A program made the position numbers and the translations under genes. From Diphasiastrum complanatum (Eukaryota; Streptophyta; Lycopodiopsida; Lycopodiales; Lycopodiaceae), in assembly GCA_029204225.1 (NCBI GenBank), contig CM055109.1:1916340-1980339 (forward strand): DNA of 64,000 nt, given 5' to 3'. This document shows, in pieces, positions 59,134-64,000 of the stretch (position 1 is its first letter; the number at the start of each line of letters is the position of its first letter). The notes beneath the pieces are model-generated. The model was not told the origin of the DNA and ran no database searches. It saw nothing but the letters and a program-made list of their open reading frames with translations.

Positions 59134-60182
59134 TTGATGCCTACTTTCGTTCAAAGGGGATGGTGAGAACACATTCTGATCCAAATCTATATGTCTTATG
59201 CTTTGATGGTATGGTTGCTTTGATTGCTCTTTATGTTGATGACTTGATTATTATGGGAAATAATCAAGAGATGATAGACATGATCAAGAAAGACCTCATG
59301 GAACAATTCGAGATGACAGATCTCAGCCTGATGCATTATTGCCTTGGAGTAGAGGTGTGGCAAAAAGGACACGAAGTGGGTTTAACACAAGTGAAGTATG
59401 TCAAAGAGTTGTTGCACAGGTTTAGGTTGCAAGATTGCAAACCAATGAATACTCCTAATGAACCAGGTAAAAAGCTTTCTAAGCTTGATGAGTCACAATC
59501 ATTTGATGCTACGCTGTATAGACAGTTAGTAGGGAGCTTGATTTACCTTACCACAACTAGACCAGATATATGCTATGTTGTTGGCATTGTAAGTCAGTTT
59601 ATGGCAGCACCTATGGAAACGCATTGGAAGGCAGCTAAACGCATTTTGTGTTATGTGAAAGGCACTTCAGATTATGGCTTGATTTACACGAAGCATGATG
59701 GTTTACTTGAGTTGTGTGGCTACGTGGATGCGGATTGGGGAGGTGACTATGATGATGGTAGATCCACCACAGGGTATGTATTCCAGTTTTGTGGTAGTTG
59801 CTTTTCCTGGTCTAGTAAGAAGCAAAGTACAATTGCTCTTTCCACCATAGAAGCAGAGTATAAGGCCATGTGTAGTGCAGCACAGGAAGCTATATGGTTG
59901 AGACAAATCTTGGAAGAAGTTGGCATGAAGCAGAAAAATCCCACGACTTTACATAGCGATAGTCAGAGTGGCATTCAGCTAGCAAAGAATCCAGTGTTCC
60001 ATGCGAGAACTAAACACATTGAGATTCAGTATCACTTTATATGTGAGAAGCTGCTGAGTCGTGAAATTCATGTTGCTCATTGTAGCACAGAAGGACAACT
60101 AGCTGATATTTTCACTAAGCCACTTGTTGGAGAAAAGTTTGATAAGTTTAGATCAAAGCTTTCTGTACTTAAAGCTTGTTAA
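59130..60182 (+). mobile_element. Copia element G: intact RT C-terminal half and RNase H ORF
   Basis: 350 residues without a stop. The ATG at 59,130 lies across the F'/G junction, so it is not a native start. RT: YFRSKGMVRTHSDPNLYVL, catalytic LYVDDLIIMG, LGVEVWQ, LYRQLVGSLIYLTTTRPDI. RNase H: CGYVDADWGGDYDDGRSTTG, SWSSKKQSTIALST, AEYKAMCSAAQEAIWLR, DSQSGIQLAKNPVFHARTKH, GQLADIFTKPL. The first half of RT and all upstream domains are missing, so it cannot support transposition alone. Good preservation suggests one of the youngest copia inputs in the window. Confidence 0.93.
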
Positions 60183-60492
60183 CTTTAAAGCCATGTATAT
60201 GACTGTATAAAGTAGACTCTACTTTAAGGGAGAGAATTGGAATTAAAGTAGAATCACTGTGCTACTGTATTGTGGGTCCTATCAGTTGATAAGGATCAGT
60301 TGGCCTTGCCATGAGGCAAGTCGACGGGACACGCGTCCCGCCAATGACAACCTAGGTCATGCTTGGGTTGCCTGAGTGAACAACTATATGTAAAGTGTAA
60401 TTTCATTTTGAGATATACAGTGGCTATGTGAGCTTGTTGTGGAGAGTGTTTTCTGTCTGTGTGACTGTATAGCATGATCTGTGTTCTTGTGC
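60183..60492 (+). mobile_element. Polypurine tract and 3' LTR fragment of element G
   Basis: Polypurine-like TTTAAGGGAGAGAATTGG at 60,222-60,239 is followed by LTR-like DNA with a perfect CGGGAC-ACGC-GTCCCG hairpin (60,324-60,339). It ends at about 60,492 where the integrase fragment of another copia begins. Confidence 0.55.
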
Positions 60493-60735
60493 AAAGCAAA
60501 TTCTAAGTAGAACACCATATGAAATGTTGTACAAAGAAAAGCCTAAGGTAGAACATCTTAGGGTCTTCGGTTGTTTATGCTATGTGCATGTTCCTTTAGA
60601 GACTAGAAAAAAGGATGATCGTAGTGCTATTAAAGGCATTTTTGTTGGATGTGCATCTTCTAAGAAAGCATATAAAGTTTATGTTCCCTCTACTAACAAG
60701 AATGCTGTAAGTGTAAAAATTGTCAACATTTCCTA
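60493..60735 (+). pseudogene. Copia integrase C-terminal fragment (element H)
   Basis: AKQILSRTPYEMLYKEKP, VEHLRVFGCLCYVHVP, RSAIKGIFVGCASSKKAYKV and a stop at 60,734: integrase end and hinge. Both ends are abrupt. Confidence 0.85.
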
Positions 60736-60742
60736 GCTAGTT

Positions 60743-61377
60743 TGAGGCCTAAATTGGCAATTTTTGTACATAGTTTTTAATCTAGCCTTTCACACATGTA
60801 AAATAGGCCTAGATACTTTTATTTTAGTATATATTTCATATTTAAGAAGTCTCAAACTTCAAGACCTTCGAAATGACACCAAAATCATGCTATTTGGACA
60901 TATAGGCTAAAATTGGCTATTTTAGGCTACTGGTGTCCTAAAATTGGGTCCTAAGTTCTAGAGAGAGGAGAGAGAGTCATCTCTCTCACCTATATTAGGT
61001 TGAGATATATAGATAACAAGTTGGAGAAAGTTATTGTATTGTTGAGAGAGATCAATAGATCATTGTCACAGTTTCTTCCTCCATTGAGAGCATTGCTTTG
61101 TGTATTGTCTTCAAGCTTTTGTGTATGGTCTTAAGAGGTTTCCAAAAGTGGTAGGCTACTGTTGGAATCCCTGTTTGCTACTATTTTTGGCTGCCATCAG
61201 TACCTTTTATCAGTTTCTTTTGTCTCTTGAATGCTTTGTCAAGTTCATGTGTATCAAAAGTAGTATTAGGATGCTTTGCCATTTCTAGCTTTTGTAGCTT
61301 ATTGTGAAAGATCTTAGCCAAATATTTTGGGAGTTTGGATCCATTCAAGATCCAATTTTTTCACATGGTATCAGAGC
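60743..61377 (+). mobile_element. Copia 5' LTR with primer-binding site
   Basis: TGGTATCAGAGC at 61,366-61,377 is the initiator tRNA-Met primer-binding site; the preceding LTR ends TTTTTTCACA at 61,365. The LTR body includes a CTCTCTC-rich leader after a TATATAGATAAC region (61,000-61,020). A TG start near 60,743 is tentative. The internal region that should follow is lost within about 260 bp. Confidence 0.7.
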
Positions 61378-61639
61378 TAGTTGGCTGTTATGTTTAGTAA
61401 GGTTTCCATTTATGGTGATATTTGGATGTTTGATCAAGTTCTAGCATGATTACGCATTGCACTATTGATCAAATCTTACTAACCTTTGTTTTGTGAGTTG
61501 AACTTGTAGATCAAAAGCATATTTCAGGTCTATTGAAGATTAGAGGCTGAGAAGAAGCTATTGGATCAGATCATAACACCTAATCATTTGTTGATTGTGA
61601 AGCTTGTGCATATTCAATACTAACAATGTCGTGTTTAAT

Positions 61640-62206
61640 CTATTGTTGACAATCTCCACTTCTGTGGATGAACACTCTCCTTAAGTGGATGAACACTCTC
61701 CTTAAGTGGATGACAAATACTCTTTGAGTGATTTTGTATTTCTCCAAAAGGCTGAACTTGACTATTTCACCATCTTTTACGCTTTCATCAATGCATGCCA
61801 GATCATCACTTAAGGACTTACCCCTCAAGACAAATGCATGAGCACTTTCTCCCACTCTTTGTCTACTAAAAAATATTTGCCTCCTTAGGGTCAATACCCT
61901 AGATGTGGACTTTGATTCAAAGAGCTTCTTCAAGGCATTCCATGCCTCACTTGCACTTTGACACTTACCGACTTCCTTGAGAAGTTCATTGGTAACATTC
62001 ATTTTAATGATATGAAGAGCCCTTTTAGCCTTCTTATCAAACCTTTGTTGCTCTTGAACTGTGGGCAGTCTCTCTTTAGTTCCTACAACTATGTCCATGA
62101 GTTCATTCAACTCAAGTAAGGATTCCATCCTCACTTTCCAGGTAGAGTAGTTTGATGAACTCAACCTATCATTAGTTTCTAACATGATCCCACCATTGAA
62201 AGCCAT
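61640..62206 (-). pseudogene. Copia gag fragment, minus strand
   Basis: ATG at 62,206: MAFNGGIMLETNDRLSSSNY then STWKVRMESLLEL, VVGTKERLPTVQEQQRFDKK, HIIKMNVTNELLKEVGKC, RRQIFFSRQRVGESAHAFVL and RGKSLSDDLACIDE. It is related to the gag of F and keeps the Trp that elements A and B replace by TGA. After about residue 155 the frame drifts and runs into a 21-bp tandem repeat (61,660-61,710), giving repeated IHLRRVF. The zinc knuckle and everything downstream are missing. Confidence 0.85.
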
Positions 62207-62887
62207 GAATATAATGATTCTTCAACTTTTAGGCTCTGTCCTAATGCACCTAGCACTCAGTTTCCTCTCAACAAATGATGGATAAGGAGATCTCAGAAGA
62301 TATCAGACCCTAAAAGACTTATATCTTGATCCTGGAAGGATTCCAAGCATAGAAAGGAAGATTGAAACACATGCAACACTTTGCACACACCAAGAATGGA
62401 TTACAAACTCAAACCAACCTGAACACACTCTTGCTTAAGCTCTCAACTTTCCAGCAAGTGACCAAATCAACTTATGGTGTGAAGAGTTACTTGCATTCTT
62501 AGAAAATACACAAGACTAGGCTGCCAAGAATACCTAGAATTGAACAAACTTAATCAGCATATGATCAACACACTAAGATATTGATTCAACCTATAAAACC
62601 ACATGTAAACCACACTTATAAAAGATTATAAACTCCAGCAAGTGATAAATACAAGCTTTTGAGGTGACTGAAAGAGCACACTTAGTGAATCACAAGAGAA
62701 GCTTCACTAGCTTGTCAAATCTTGGTGTTTAGATGTAGATCTAAGATCACTTCACATGAGAATGTTCTGGCAACCTGTCAAGAACCTGAAAACACATTTG
62801 CATAATGGTTAAAACCTTCCAGAAAATGCTCCAATCAAACTATATAAGGAGAGTTACTTACATGCTCAACAAAGTACACCAAAATTT
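62207..62887. other. No gene recognised
   Basis: Upstream side of the minus-strand gag fragment, where a leader and LTR would be expected, but no TGGTATCAGAGC complement is present. A phrase of the type 'CTAGTGAATCACAAG' / 'CCAGCAAGTGA' recurs; LTR-like but unassigned. Confidence 0.3.
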
Positions 62888-63656
62888 ATGCAAAAGATTG
62901 TTGACAATCTATTCACCCAAAAGGGGATCTTTCATCCAAGTGGGAGCTTTTGTTATGTCCAACACATAACAATGAAATGGATGTTGGTGGACCTCTCAAC
63001 TTTCAAAAGTCAATTCCTAGCATCAATAAGATTGGTAGATCTTATGCAAAGTCTAAAGAGCTTCCTTATGCTAGATTTAGGTTGAGATCTAATGAGCTTC
63101 TTAGAGATAATTATTGTTGTGCTAATTTGGCAACTTTTGGTGAATCTATGATCAATGTTTTGGATCCATTGGATCTTGAAGATGGACTAGTGCTACCTAG
63201 TAGTCATGTGGTGCTAAATTAGTATAATGTCTGAACTCTTCTACTCATAGTTTTCCAAGTCTTGGTGGCTCTTCAATGAAACTACATGGCAAGTGCAAAA
63301 ATGGAAAAGGTAAGAAGAGATCTAACTTCATCAATGGAGGTGATGAAAACTCTTCTTTGGAAATGGTTGTTGCTAATGAGTCATTTATTCATTTGCAAAA
63401 AGATGGTGCTTTGAGCATGTTTGAAGAAAATTTTTCTTTTGCATCTTCATGTGATGAGTCCAAGAAAGTTATCTATGCAACAAGTGGTGTCACATGTATT
63501 CATAAAGAAAGTAGATCAAAAGGTTCTATCATGAGACTTGGTGAAGAAGATCTCAAGGTTCATTATCATTACCGATATCAGTCTAGGTTTGAAAAGAAAA
63601 AGTACTTCAATCATTTTCATGTTGAAGGTACTACGTATTCTTTTCATGACTTCTAA
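62888..63656 (+). other. Unidentified ORFs, probably transposon-derived
   Basis: 62,950-63,222 gives 90 residues (GGPLNFQKSIPSINKIGRSY, KELPYARFRLRSNELLRDNY, FGESMINVLDPLDLEDGLVL) and 63,276-63,656 gives 126 residues ending GTTYSFHDF. Just before, CCAAGTGGGAGCTTTTGTTATG (62,936-62,957) resembles a polypurine tract plus LTR start. I cannot name a family. They may be a broken host-gene fragment carried by a retroelement or an unusual internal ORF. Confidence 0.25.
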
Positions 63657-64000
63657 TGTTCGAGATTCTTCCATTTCTTATGATGCAACTATCAAGAGGG
63701 ACTTGCTAAATTTTGTGGTGTGATCATTAAGAGGGAGTCTTGTGAAGGAAAGGGAAAATGAAGAGTGACCCTTGGGAAGATCCAAGTCGTGGATCTTACA
63801 TCTCTTCATCAACTCAAATGATGCTATGATTGTGGTGGAGTGTTCATGCATGATCAAGATGGCCAAAGGTTGGATGAAGAAGACTACATGGAGCAACTCA
63901 AGTGGCAATTTTTTCAAGGCAAGGAAGACCTCATTGATGAGCTCATTGAGGTTTGGTTTGAACTCAAATGAGTTTGATAGGTTTGATACTCAACTTCATC
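63657..64000. other. No gene recognised at the right edge
   Basis: Open stretches on both strands are short and show no motif. The sequence may continue the unidentified element beyond the window. Confidence 0.3.

Overview
The window is nuclear DNA of a land plant with a large, repeat-rich genome. Three host genes can be recognised: a plant-type SF3B3/SAP130 spliceosomal gene, a RabA (Rab11-class) small GTPase gene with a spliceosomal intron, and an F-box/kelch gene. Almost everything else is decayed retrotransposon and DNA-transposon sequence plus microsatellites. Many very long GA/CT tracts, short introns in the host genes and a dominance of Ty1/copia fragments fit a big-genome plant. A fern or other seedless plant is my guess, but the sequence alone does not settle it.

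Layout. 0-0.4 kb: Ty3/gypsy integrase relic split by a short tRNA-derived SINE-like insert with a 16-bp target duplication. 3.3-7.25 kb (minus): complete SF3B3 gene, three coding exons, (GA)n tract just upstream of its start codon. 8-17.4 kb: copia fragments (elements A and E) with CGAAA-rich LTR-like DNA. 18-21 kb: telomere-like repeat, LTR-like DNA with a 30-bp tandem repeat, a MITE candidate, a 0.9-kb GA array and a fold-back. 21.55-22.6 kb (plus): RabA gene with a 5-nt frameshift that removes its prenylation motif. 23.5-25.8 kb (minus): very degraded copia. 26.6-29.4 kb: CACTA transposase relic abutting copia element C. 30-32.2 kb: microsatellites and a CACTA deletion derivative. 32.4-34.1 kb: unidentified ORFs. 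34.15-39.1 kb (minus): copia element B, whose LTRs carry 79-bp tandem repeats. 39.1-40.7 kb: copia RNase H fragment, LTR and one end of another CACTA element. 40.7-49.4 kb: copia D, LTR/RT fragments of a third copia (K), and copia F. 50.1-51.2 kb (minus): F-box/kelch gene. 53.3-59.1 kb: an inverted, rearranged second copy of the 40.7-49.2 kb block. 59.1-64 kb: intact copia RT-RNase H ORF (G), further copia fragments and LTR, and unidentified ORFs.

The most notable structure is the pair 40,720-49,153 and 53,901-59,133. The second is inverted, carries two internal deletions (570 bp and about 2.1 kb), and has its two blocks in the opposite order, as a circular permutation would give. It lies on the far side of the F-box/kelch gene, so that gene sits in the spacer of a large inverted duplication. 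The second notable point is the RabA gene: a 5-base insertion near its 3' end takes the reading frame away from a perfectly preserved C-terminal Cys-Cys tail.

The host genes do not form an operon or pathway; they are islands in nested transposon debris. No tRNA gene, rRNA gene or CRISPR array was seen. Transposon boundaries are approximate unless a terminal motif is named.
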